A stretch of 8,527 nt of DNA from AM-2324 sp042091035 (lineage in GTDB: Bacteria; Bacteroidota; Bacteroidia; Chitinophagales; Saprospiraceae): the NCBI GenBank assembly GCA_042091035.1, contig JBELIG010000136.1, positions 1 to 8,527 on the forward strand, in the 5' to 3' direction. The translations under genes and the position numbers were made by a program. Below the pieces are notes generated by a model. The model did not search any database. It was given only the letters and a program-made list of their open reading frames with translations, and had not been told where the DNA came from. Positions 1-6,143 of this stretch are shown here, piece by piece (the first letter of the stretch is position 1; each line of letters starts with the position of its first letter).

Positions 1-1
1 C

Positions 2-1636
2 ATCACTCAATTAATGGCTGTACCCTACGCAATGTATGCGTTTAATGCAGGAGGAAGTGCTTCAGGAGATGATTGGGGAAATCAAACGGTGAATTCAGAT
101 AATACCATAAGTGGTAATGGAACTGCTTCCAGTCCATTAACTGTAAATTCTTCTGCAGTCAATACGGACAATCAATCTTTAAGTATCGATGGGAATCAAT
201 TGAGTATTTCAAATGGAAATACGATTTCTATCCCGACTGGTGGTACTGATGCAGATGCAGATCCTACCAATGAAATTCAAAATCTAAGCATAAATACAGT
301 GGGGTCTGATGTGGACTTGAATATCACGGATGGAACAGGGGTTTCATTTAATGTAGATGATGCAGATGCAGATGCAACCAATGAGCTTCAGTCTTTGAGT
401 ATAAATGGAGCTGAATTAAGTATTAGTAATGGGAATACAATAACTATCCCGACTGGTGGAACTGATGCGGATACAGACCCTACTAATGAGCTTCAGGAGT
501 TGAGTAACTCAAAGAGCGGTGATAATGTGACGGTAACTATTACAGATGGAAATTCAACGACTTTCAATGTTAGAGATGGAGACTTTAGTAGCTCTAATGA
601 ATTGCAGGATCTGTCCTTTTCCAATAATACATTATCCATTTCAAATGGCAATGCAGTATCCATAGCAGAAGGGAAATGGACAGAGAATTCCTCTGCAAAT
701 GCTGTTTATTATGATGGTAAGGTTAATGTAGGAATCGATAATTTTTCCAACAACACAACTGGCGCTGCACTTTATGTTAATGGAGAAGGTATGTTTCGAA
801 GTGGATCTTCTTCAAATTCCTATAGTCAAATAGGGGGTCAAGGGACTATTTCTTTATATAAATCAGGGACAGAAGTAGCTTCTTTGGAAGATGGCTCACT
901 GACGCTAAAAGAGCCTTTTAATGGAAATAATAATCAAGTTATCATAGATGCGGATGAAAGTTTAATCGCTATTCGGAACAACAATCAGCCAATGATCGAC
1001 TTAACAAAAACATCTGCGGGTGGTGGTAGAATTGACATAACAAATCAATTTGGCAATAATGCTACCGTTCAATTGGCTACAGATGCTACCATGGGTATGG
1101 GGTCTGTGAGCACCTACTTTGCATCTTCACTCAATACGCTTCTTAATGTTTCAGCCGCAAATAATGAATATGGCGGGGTCGCTATATACGACGCTAATCA
1201 AAATGCACAGGCTGGATTAGCAATCGACACAAATGGTGATGGAATTGTTTTTGCAGATATAAAGAATTTTCGAATGGATCACCCGGAAAATACGGACGAG
1301 GAGATCTGGTATGCCAGTTTGGAAGGCCCTGAGGCAGGTGCTTATGAACGCGGAACAGCTCAGTTAGTCAATGGTGAGGCTTTAGTGCCGTTTTCTGATC
1401 ATTATACCCTGGTAATCTCTGAGGATGGCATGACGGTTATGCTCTCTCCTCTTTCTGCTGAGTCTCTTGGTCTGGCTGTGATTGAAAAGACGACGGAAGG
1501 ATTTAAAGTGAAAGAATTGTACGGTGGAACAGGTAATTATTCTTTTGACTGGGAGGTGAAAGGTGTACGTAAGGGATTTGAAGATTATCAAGTGATAAGA
1601 GAAAAGAAAGATATGGTTTTAAAACCAAGAAGATAA
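2..1636 (+). CDS. Secreted fibre-like repeat protein, C-terminal part (5' truncated by window)
   Basis: The reading frame is open from base 2, giving ITQLMAVPYAMYAFNAGG. In Bacteroidota surface proteins a 'tQLxxVPYAxYA' segment normally follows an N-terminal beta-rich domain, so the ATG at base 14 is probably internal and the true start lies before the window. Numbering from that ATG: residues 20-50 hold the recurrent GDDWGNQTV and ISGNGTASSPLTV motifs. Residues 56-220 are tandem repeats rich in Asp, Asn and Ser. Residues 221-420 are low-complexity, probably beta-structured, and Asn/Gly rich, with few Lys and no Cys. Residues 421-530 form a compact C-terminal domain with MDHPENTDEEIWYASLEGPE, GLAVIEKTTEGFKVKELYGG and a final FDWEVKGVRKGFEDYQV. 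This end domain resembles those of phage-tail-fibre-like hypothetical proteins of this phylum. I see no S74 intramolecular chaperone and no clear type IX sorting signal. A cell-surface or extracellular role (adhesion or fibre) is inferred from composition; the precise function is unknown. Confidence 0.8.
   Translation: MTQLMAVPYAMYAFNAGGSASGDDWGNQTVNSDNTISGNGTASSPLTVNSSAVNTDNQSLSIDGNQLSISNGNTISIPTGGTDADADPTNEIQNLSINTVGSDVDLNITDGTGVSFNVDDADADATNELQSLSINGAELSISNGNTITIPTGGTDADTDPTNELQELSNSKSGDNVTVTITDGNSTTFNVRDGDFSSSNELQDLSFSNNTLSISNGNAVSIAEGKWTENSSANAVYYDGKVNVGIDNFSNNTTGAALYVNGEGMFRSGSSSNSYSQIGGQGTISLYKSGTEVASLEDGSLTLKEPFNGNNNQVIIDADESLIAIRNNNQPMIDLTKTSAGGGRIDITNQFGNNATVQLATDATMGMGSVSTYFASSLNTLLNVSAANNEYGGVAIYDANQNAQAGLAIDTNGDGIVFADIKNFRMDHPENTDEEIWYASLEGPEAGAYERGTAQLVNGEALVPFSDHYTLVISEDGMTVMLSPLSAESLGLAVIEKTTEGFKVKELYGGTGNYSFDWEVKGVRKGFEDYQVIREKKDMVLKPRR
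179..673 (+). repeat. 216-bp (72-residue) in-frame tandem super-repeat, 2 full copies plus partial third
   Basis: Copy 1 is bases 179-394, copy 2 is 395-610, and a partial third copy is 611-673. Each copy has two related halves of about 35 and 37 residues. The first half runs LSI-x-G-x-x-LSISNGNT-x-x-IPTGGTDAD, then a D-PTNE-x-Q end. The second runs LS-(x)n-ITDG-x-x-x-x-FNV-x-D, then a NELQ end. The shared 16-base word ctatcccgactggtgg recurs at 228 and 444, exactly 216 bases apart. Acidic D-A-D runs before NE-(I/L)-Q suggest possible cation-binding turns between beta strands, which is an inference. The third copy diverges after ISNGN, where AEGKW replaces IPTGG. Confidence 0.85.
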
Positions 1637-1649
1637 ACAATAGGGTGTA

Positions 1650-1712
1650 CCTAAGTATTTCAGATTAGTATGGTCTTAGTGCCATACTGATCTGCTTAGG
1701 TTATGTTTTTTT
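1650..1712 (+). terminator. Strong intrinsic terminator after the fibre-like gene
   Basis: The outer arms are CCTAAG (1650-1655) and CTTAGG (1695-1700). The inner arms are CAGATTAGTATGG (1661-1673) and CCATACTGATCTG (1682-1694), pairing over 13 positions with one G-U wobble. The loop is 8 bases, and a 5-base bulge (TATTT) lies on the left side only. A run of seven T occupies 1706-1712. It starts 13 bases after the stop codon and separates the upstream gene from the two-component operon. Confidence 0.85.
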
Positions 1713-1720
1713 ATATGTAT

Positions 1721-1749
1721 TTGACTTAGTTATTTTCCCCATTGTTTTG
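1721..1749 (+). promoter_or_regulatory. Candidate Bacteroidota-type promoter for the two-component operon
   Basis: A TTG at 1721-1723 (within TTGACT) is followed after 18 bases by TTGTTTTG at 1742-1749. This matches the Bacteroidota -7 consensus TAnnTTTG at five of six defined positions, with a suitable spacing to a -33 TTG. It lies between the upstream terminator and the kinase start at 1785, giving a leader of roughly 30 bases. Found by eye only; in AT-rich DNA such matches occur by chance. Confidence 0.35.
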
Positions 1750-1784
1750 AGTATTTTACCTCAAATCCTCGAAACAATCTCATT

Positions 1785-3737
1785 ATGAAGTATTTAGTTT
1801 GTCTTTATGCCTTTCTTTTTATGTGTCTTTCTTTCGATTTATATTCTAATACTAAAGCTGATGAAAATCCTGAATCGGAGTATCAAATGTCTGCACAAGA
1901 TTCAGTTCTAGCAATTACAGCTCAAGTGATTAAACTTATAGATTTAGGAAGGGACACCTGTTTAATGTCTTTAGAAAAGGCGCTAAAAATCACAGAACGC
2001 TGTGAAAAGAAAACGCTATATCGTGCTGAGGTTTATCAGCAATTGGCATATGCGGAAATGCAATTTGGTCAATTAAATAGAGCAGACTCTTTATTGGATT
2101 TATCTAAAGTACTTTTTGAGGAGAATGATTGGGGAAAGGGTGTTGCGCTGGTTCATCTGAAAAAGGGCTCACTAAGTGCACTCAGAGGATTGCAAGAGGA
2201 GGAAATTCGATATCAAATTCTTGCCTTAGAATACTTTGAAGCAGAGGGAGATCATTCAAATGCATTCAAACCTTGTATTAATCTTGTTAATATCTTTACT
2301 CGTTTAGATCAATTGGATAAAGCTTTCTTATATATTGAAAAGGCAGAAAAACATATGCAACAACTCGAGGGATATAAAGATAATTATGGCTATTTGTATC
2401 TCTTGAATACTAAGATAGTGTGTCATATTGATACACTTGAGAAACTATCAAATATTGGGTTGCCTGATGAGGGAATAAGTACAGTAGATACCACATTTAG
2501 TTATTATTTAGATCAGATGATCAATATAAATGAAGAAATGTTTTCTCTAGCCTATAAACTGGAGATTGATGAATTTAAATATAGGGCTAACCTTAATAGG
2601 GTCAGAGTAAAATTATTTCAAAATGACTATAAAGGTGCAGTTGATATCTCAAAATTTGTATATGCTGATGTTATGAATTTGGATAATACCCTAATAAAAT
2701 TTTATACTAATTATTATTATGCCAAGGCACATAAAGAGCTTGGGGATTATTCAGAAGCACTCAAATATGTCCGTGTAGCTGAAAATGTGAATACTGAACA
2801 TGACGATTCTTTTGATAAGGAAAAGCGACTTGTTCTTAATTTATATTACAATATATTCACAAGGCAAAATAGATATAAAGAGGCCTTAAATGTATTTGAG
2901 GAATTAACTGAACTTAGAAATCAAGCCAACTCTGCCGATCGCTTTAAGGCTGTAAATGAGTTAGAGGCTAAATACCAAAAAGCAAAAGATAAAAATGAAA
3001 TCCTGATGCTTGGTGCACAAAATAGTAAGCTAAAGTTAAATCAGTTTTTATTGATTACAGGCTTTATTCTCATGGCCGCTTTTTTATTGGTTTTTATGAA
3101 ATATAGACGATTAAGCCAAGAGATTGAAGACAACAAAAAGATCACTCAAGCTATTTTACTTGGTGAGGAGAATGAGAAAAAGCGTTTGGCGAGCGACCTG
3201 CATGATGGTCTCGGTCAGTCTATGCTTATCTTGAAAAATCAATATTTACAAGGGGATACTAATGCTATATTTAAGGAAGATTTTGATAAGCTTATACAGG
3301 AAACTAGAGCTATTTCAATGAATCTGCATCCCGCACCACTTAAGCTTTTTGGATTGACCAAGGCATTGGAAGATATGGTAGATAAAGCTTCATTAAACCA
3401 ATCAATTTTTAGTAGTCACGAACTTACAGACATTGATGTTTTTGTGAACGAGACATCAAGTATACAAGTCTTCAGGATAATTCAGGAAGCCATCAATAAT
3501 ATTTTAAAACATTCAGAGGCAACTTCTTTAAAACTGATGGCTAAGGCAAAGTCAAACGAATTAGAGCTTGTTTTGATGGATAACGGAAAAGGGTTTGAAC
3601 TCAGTACTGAAAAAAGGGAATCCCTTGGCGTGACGACCATGCACGAACGTGCCGAAGCCATTGGCGGTAAATTATTTATAGAATCAATAATTGGCAAAGG
3701 GACAACAATAAAGCTTAATCTCCCAAAGGCTGTTTAA
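1785..3737 (+). CDS. TPR-containing sensor histidine kinase (NarL/HisKA_3 type)
   Basis: Senses an unknown signal and phosphorylates the adjacent response regulator. Residues 1-25 look like a signal peptide (hydrophobic LVCLYAFLFMCLSF). Residues 78-380 hold about six degenerate TPR helical pairs, clearest around 302-334 (AKAHKELGDYSEALKYVRVA) and 347-379 (NRYKEALNVFEEL). A charged, coiled-coil-like stretch (381-418) leads into a membrane span at 419-438. A cytoplasmic linker helix follows, then the dimerisation/phosphotransfer segment EKKRLASDLHDGLGQSM with acceptor His473. The HATPase domain has the N box QEAINNILKHS (567-577), DNGKGFE (599-605), GVTTMHERAEAIGG (615-628) and GKGT (637-640). 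Predicted topology puts the TPR region in the periplasm and the kinase in the cytoplasm. All catalytic motifs are intact, so it should be active. No Shine-Dalgarno sequence is visible before the ATG, as usual in Bacteroidota. The start is supported by the signal peptide directly after it. Confidence 0.93.
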   Translation: MKYLVCLYAFLFMCLSFDLYSNTKADENPESEYQMSAQDSVLAITAQVIKLIDLGRDTCLMSLEKALKITERCEKKTLYRAEVYQQLAYAEMQFGQLNRADSLLDLSKVLFEENDWGKGVALVHLKKGSLSALRGLQEEEIRYQILALEYFEAEGDHSNAFKPCINLVNIFTRLDQLDKAFLYIEKAEKHMQQLEGYKDNYGYLYLLNTKIVCHIDTLEKLSNIGLPDEGISTVDTTFSYYLDQMININEEMFSLAYKLEIDEFKYRANLNRVRVKLFQNDYKGAVDISKFVYADVMNLDNTLIKFYTNYYYAKAHKELGDYSEALKYVRVAENVNTEHDDSFDKEKRLVLNLYYNIFTRQNRYKEALNVFEELTELRNQANSADRFKAVNELEAKYQKAKDKNEILMLGAQNSKLKLNQFLLITGFILMAAFLLVFMKYRRLSQEIEDNKKITQAILLGEENEKKRLASDLHDGLGQSMLILKNQYLQGDTNAIFKEDFDKLIQETRAISMNLHPAPLKLFGLTKALEDMVDKASLNQSIFSSHELTDIDVFVNETSSIQVFRIIQEAINNILKHSEATSLKLMAKAKSNELELVLMDNGKGFELSTEKRESLGVTTMHERAEAIGGKLFIESIIGKGTTIKLNLPKAV

Positions 3738-3751
3738 CTTACAATCTTATT

Positions 3752-4384
3752 ATGCTAACAATATATACAGCAGATGATCACCCTGTTTTATCAAAGGGTT
3801 TAAGAGATATTATTAATGTAGAGTATAGATTCAAACTCCTTGGATATTCTGCTGATGGAGAAACAGCACTTAAAGAAATCCTGGTGAAGGAACCGGATAT
3901 TGCTATTCTTGATATTGAAATGCCCGTACTTAATGGGATAGAAGTCGCAAAGAAACTGATAGAAAATCAATCAAAAACTAAGGTTGTCTTTTTTACACTT
4001 TATAATGAACGGAGTTTTTTCCTTAGAGCCATGGACTTGGGTGTTAGAGGGTATTTACTTAAAGACAGCGCTCCGGAAGAGATTATAAGTTGTATAGATA
4101 CAGTACATAATGGGGGTGCTTATGTATCTCCTTCTTTGAGTACTTTTCTGGTGGACAGACACAGTCAGGAATCAATATTGGGTGTTTTGAGTAAGCAAGA
4201 GCAAACTATAGTAAAACTGATCGGACAACATAAAACATCAGCTGAGATTGCTGATTTATTGTTTATCAGTGAGAAAACAGTTTCAAACCACAGAAGTAAT
4301 ATTGGGCGAAAATTAAAATTGGATAAGAAGCAAAATTCCTTGCTGACCTGGGTGTTAGAAAATAAAGATAAGTTCATAAATTAA
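3752..4384 (+). CDS. LuxR/NarL-family DNA-binding response regulator
   Basis: A transcription factor activated by phosphorylation, most likely by the kinase 14 bases upstream. The receiver domain (about residues 1-122) has the acidic pair Asp8-Asp9, phospho-acceptor Asp54 in AILDIEMP, Thr82 in FFTLYN and Lys104 in YLLKDSAPEE, so every key phospho-switch residue is present. A LuxR-type helix-turn-helix follows at about 146-190 (LSKQEQTIVKLIGQHKTSAE, then IADLLFISEKTVSNH as turn and recognition helix). At 210 residues it has the usual length for the family. The TAA stop overlaps the stop of the convergent dipeptidase gene in a shared TTAA, leaving no room for a terminator between them. The DNA target cannot be inferred from the window. 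Confidence 0.95.
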   Translation: MLTIYTADDHPVLSKGLRDIINVEYRFKLLGYSADGETALKEILVKEPDIAILDIEMPVLNGIEVAKKLIENQSKTKVVFFTLYNERSFFLRAMDLGVRGYLLKDSAPEEIISCIDTVHNGGAYVSPSLSTFLVDRHSQESILGVLSKQEQTIVKLIGQHKTSAEIADLLFISEKTVSNHRSNIGRKLKLDKKQNSLLTWVLENKDKFIN

Positions 4385-5049
4385 TGATGCTTATCCTTCC
4401 AATCTCTCAATGGATATTCATCTGAAGGCGGAAATTTGTAATGCCACCATTCTTCTTCATATAAGCTGAATCCCCCTATATCTTCCATGATACTTCGAAG
4501 AAGCTCCCTGTTGTCAAGGATCTCTTCGCTGTGTCCCTGAAAACCATGATGAGCTTCCTCCCCAAAATAGTCGAAACCAGTAGGCATAGACAATTCTCCT
4601 CCGGTAGCTTTGTCAATAAGTGTAACATCTACGGCGCCTCCTCGATTGTGCGATGATCCTTTTCTGGGATCTGCTACATATCTGGAGTCGGGTACGATTT
4701 CCCACATTTTATATTGCACAGAAATGGGTCTGAATCCATCCCAAATCCTTAAGCCAATACCATTAGGATAAAGCTTTCCTTGATATTCACGAATGTTGTT
4801 TAAACTATCTTCTACCAACTTCAAATTTTGCACAGCTCCATAAGCTAACCAACAGCTATCTGTGGGATAAAGGATAGTATCTGTGAAATTCTCCATCGTT
4901 GAGTATTTCAGATCAATATCAATATCAGGGATATATTCTTTGATGAGTACAAGCTTATCTGAGGAGGGAATCGTTTGAGTGGAGCAAGATTGTAAATAGC
5001 TAAAAAGTAGTATGCTACTAATGACAAGCAGTGAAGGATTCTTTTTCAT
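4381..5049 (-). CDS. D-alanyl-D-alanine dipeptidase, VanX/DdpX type (peptidase M15D), predicted lipoprotein
   Basis: Zinc peptidase expected to hydrolyse free D-Ala-D-Ala. The N-terminus MKKNPSLLVISSILLFSYLQ ends in a lipobox (L-Q-S-Cys22), so it is probably lipid-anchored in the periplasm. The catalytic domain covers about 34-215. It includes DIDLKYSTMENFTD (44-57), matching the VanX 'DLKYATxDNFTG' segment; the RIWDGFRP motif with transition-state Arg107; the zinc motif SSHNRGGAVDV with His134 and Asp141; and EEEWWHY with catalytic Glu200 and third zinc ligand His203. All active-site residues are present and the length fits a VanX core plus signal. In Gram-negative bacteria such enzymes usually serve peptidoglycan turnover or D-Ala use, not glycopeptide resistance. 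No vanH or vanA partner is present here. Transcribed opposite to both flanking genes, so it is a single-gene unit. Confidence 0.93.
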   Translation of the reverse strand: MKKNPSLLVISSILLFSYLQSCSTQTIPSSDKLVLIKEYIPDIDIDLKYSTMENFTDTILYPTDSCWLAYGAVQNLKLVEDSLNNIREYQGKLYPNGIGLRIWDGFRPISVQYKMWEIVPDSRYVADPRKGSSHNRGGAVDVTLIDKATGGELSMPTGFDYFGEEAHHGFQGHSEEILDNRELLRSIMEDIGGFSLYEEEWWHYKFPPSDEYPLRDWKDKHH

Positions 5050-5172
5050 ATCTGAAAATTAGCAAATTAGAATTCGTAACTAAAATACTTATTTAATAAA
5101 TGAAATCGGTAGAACTAAAAAGTAGTTTACTGTTGTATTTAAATTGTTAGAATAACCTCAATCAAAAACAAA
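5050..5172. promoter_or_regulatory. Divergent intergenic region, presumed promoters for both flanking genes
   Basis: These 123 AT-rich bases separate two divergent start codons, so promoters for both must lie here or overlap the genes. No good TAnnTTTG box was found on either strand. On the plus strand TTTACT (5126-5131), a 16-base spacer and TAGAAT (5148-5153) form a weak sigma-70-like pair. There is no convincing operator palindrome. A short direct repeat (aaattag, around 5057-5069) is probably compositional. Confidence 0.3.
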
Positions 5173-6096
5173 ATGAACAAACGACCGTATGTCATACCTC
5201 AAGCCCAGCTTGAGCGACTCAAAGATCTTGCCTTGTTTTATCCCTGTAGTGGCGAAGATTATTATGATGCAATTGCTGTTTTCTCACCGTATATAACTGA
5301 TTTTTGGTTTGTGGATAAGCGTTATTTTACGCTCAGGTCTGCCCTGGATTGTCCACCTGTACTAAGACGGAAACCGGATTATGAATTATTGGATGTCAAG
5401 GTTGAAGGGCTGCCTTTGTTTCGTAACAGAGATCCACACATTTGGCCCTGTATCCGTACAGAAACATATAAGCATATCCCCAGTCAACGCGTAATACGAA
5501 TCCATAGACGCAGAGGTTATGGTTGCTCCACCTTGAGATATGAAGGTCGTATGGGTAAATTAGGCGTATTTTTTTACAGAGGAGATAGTCCTGGAGGATA
5601 CGGAAGTGGTGACCATTGGCTTAGAGGTACTAAGCTTAGTGAAATTTTTACCCATTTAGTGGATGGGGGATTGTTGGCAATTGACGGCTCCAACGGTGGA
5701 GCGAATAGTCAAAGGCATAGCCAACAAAGAGGTGCTTACAGAGAGTTGTTTAAGTATTATTATTCTTGGACCAATGGTGAGCGGCTCAGCTCACAACAGT
5801 TACTCGAAGGTGTAAATGCGTTCACCGATAAATATCACAGACAGTATAGATGTGTTGGATATGCAGGCGATCGATATGCGCCTACTTTGATTTGGGAAGT
5901 CGACCGATCAAAATCTGTTGAGCCGCCTGTACCTAGCTATGAAAAAATCGTCAGAGATTATGATGACCCAACCTTTGACCGATTTTGGCTGGCCGGAGGC
6001 TTTAATGTGCATAATGGCTTTCCTTTGGATTTTGAGAAAAATTATAAAATTAGAAAAGAGTGGTTCAAAGGCAAAAAACGGTATTCTGTCGAATAA
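5173..6096 (+). CDS. Hypothetical protein of unknown function, possibly Rossmann-like
   Basis: I do not recognise a named family. The 307-residue product has no signal peptide, membrane span or lipobox, so it is probably cytoplasmic. It is rich in Tyr, Arg and Gly. Notable segments are LALFYPCSGEDYYDAI (19-34), ITDFWFVDKRYF (41-52), RIHRRRGYGCSTLRYEGR (109-126), LGVFFYRGDSPGGYGSGDHW (130-149), LVDGGLLAIDGSNGG (162-176) and, near the C-terminus, FDRFWLAGGFNVHNGFP (268-284). The order of a hydrophobic strand ending in a PCSGED turn, a second strand ending in Asp48, and a later strand followed by a 'DGGLLAIDGSN' strand resembles a degenerate class I methyltransferase/Rossmann layout. This is inference, and no canonical SAM-binding GxGxG is present. 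The start follows an A-rich leader (caaaaacaaa) typical of Bacteroidota. It could be co-transcribed with the oxidoreductase 47 bases downstream. Confidence 0.8.
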   Translation: MNKRPYVIPQAQLERLKDLALFYPCSGEDYYDAIAVFSPYITDFWFVDKRYFTLRSALDCPPVLRRKPDYELLDVKVEGLPLFRNRDPHIWPCIRTETYKHIPSQRVIRIHRRRGYGCSTLRYEGRMGKLGVFFYRGDSPGGYGSGDHWLRGTKLSEIFTHLVDGGLLAIDGSNGGANSQRHSQQRGAYRELFKYYYSWTNGERLSSQQLLEGVNAFTDKYHRQYRCVGYAGDRYAPTLIWEVDRSKSVEPPVPSYEKIVRDYDDPTFDRFWLAGGFNVHNGFPLDFEKNYKIRKEWFKGKKRYSVE

Positions 6097-6120
6097 GTAT
6101 TCCAGATATATTTTAATTAG

Positions 6121-6140
6121 ATTTTTTTTGTAAAAAAAAT
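6121..6140. repeat. Perfect A/T inverted repeat beside the TTG start of the oxidoreductase
   Basis: ATTTTTTTT (6121-6129) and AAAAAAAAT (6132-6140) are perfect 9-base inverted arms around the two-base centre GT. The right arm lies 3 bases before the TTG start codon at 6144, where the A-rich translation-initiation region would be. Pairing of these arms in mRNA would be weak (A-U only) and needs a slightly wider loop. The sequence could also simply act as a bent A-tract or a U-rich tail for the upstream gene. Confidence 0.6.
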
Positions 6141-6143
6141 GAT

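Noticed and set aside
179..673. CRISPR array or other short-repeat array
   Set aside because: The period is 216 bases, in frame, with protein-level conservation and diverged DNA, so it is a coding repeat, not repeat-spacer structure.
1382..1591. Minus-strand open frame of 69 codons opposite the fibre-like gene
   Set aside because: It lies wholly antisense to a well-supported coding region, has no recognisable domain, and looks like an incidental open frame.
1277..1636. Peptidase S74 intramolecular chaperone at the end of the fibre-like protein
   Set aside because: The S74 autocleavage signatures are not visible; the end domain instead shows the EGPEAGAYERG and FDWEVKGVRKGFEDY pattern of another, uncharacterised C-terminal module.
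1..1636. Prophage tail module
   Set aside because: Fibre-like repeats alone suggest phage, but no other phage gene is present and the 'QLMAVPYAMYA' module is common in non-phage Bacteroidota surface proteins.
3482..3697. Minus-strand open frame of 71 codons opposite the kinase ATPase domain
   Set aside because: The plus-strand frame encodes intact N- and G-box motifs exactly here; the antisense product has no motif of its own.
4165..4377. Minus-strand open frame of 70 codons opposite the regulator DNA-binding domain
   Set aside because: Antisense to a conserved LuxR-type helix-turn-helix, with no independent support.
4381..5049. Glycopeptide (vancomycin) resistance determinant
   Set aside because: VanX-type chemistry alone does not confer resistance; no D-Ala-D-Lac ligase, VanH or OmpR-type VanR/VanS is present, and the protein is an exported lipoprotein in a likely Gram-negative host.
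5918..6133. Plus-strand open frame of 71 codons overlapping the end of the 307-residue protein
   Set aside because: Most of it lies out of frame inside the longer gene; its tail is just translated AT-rich spacer.
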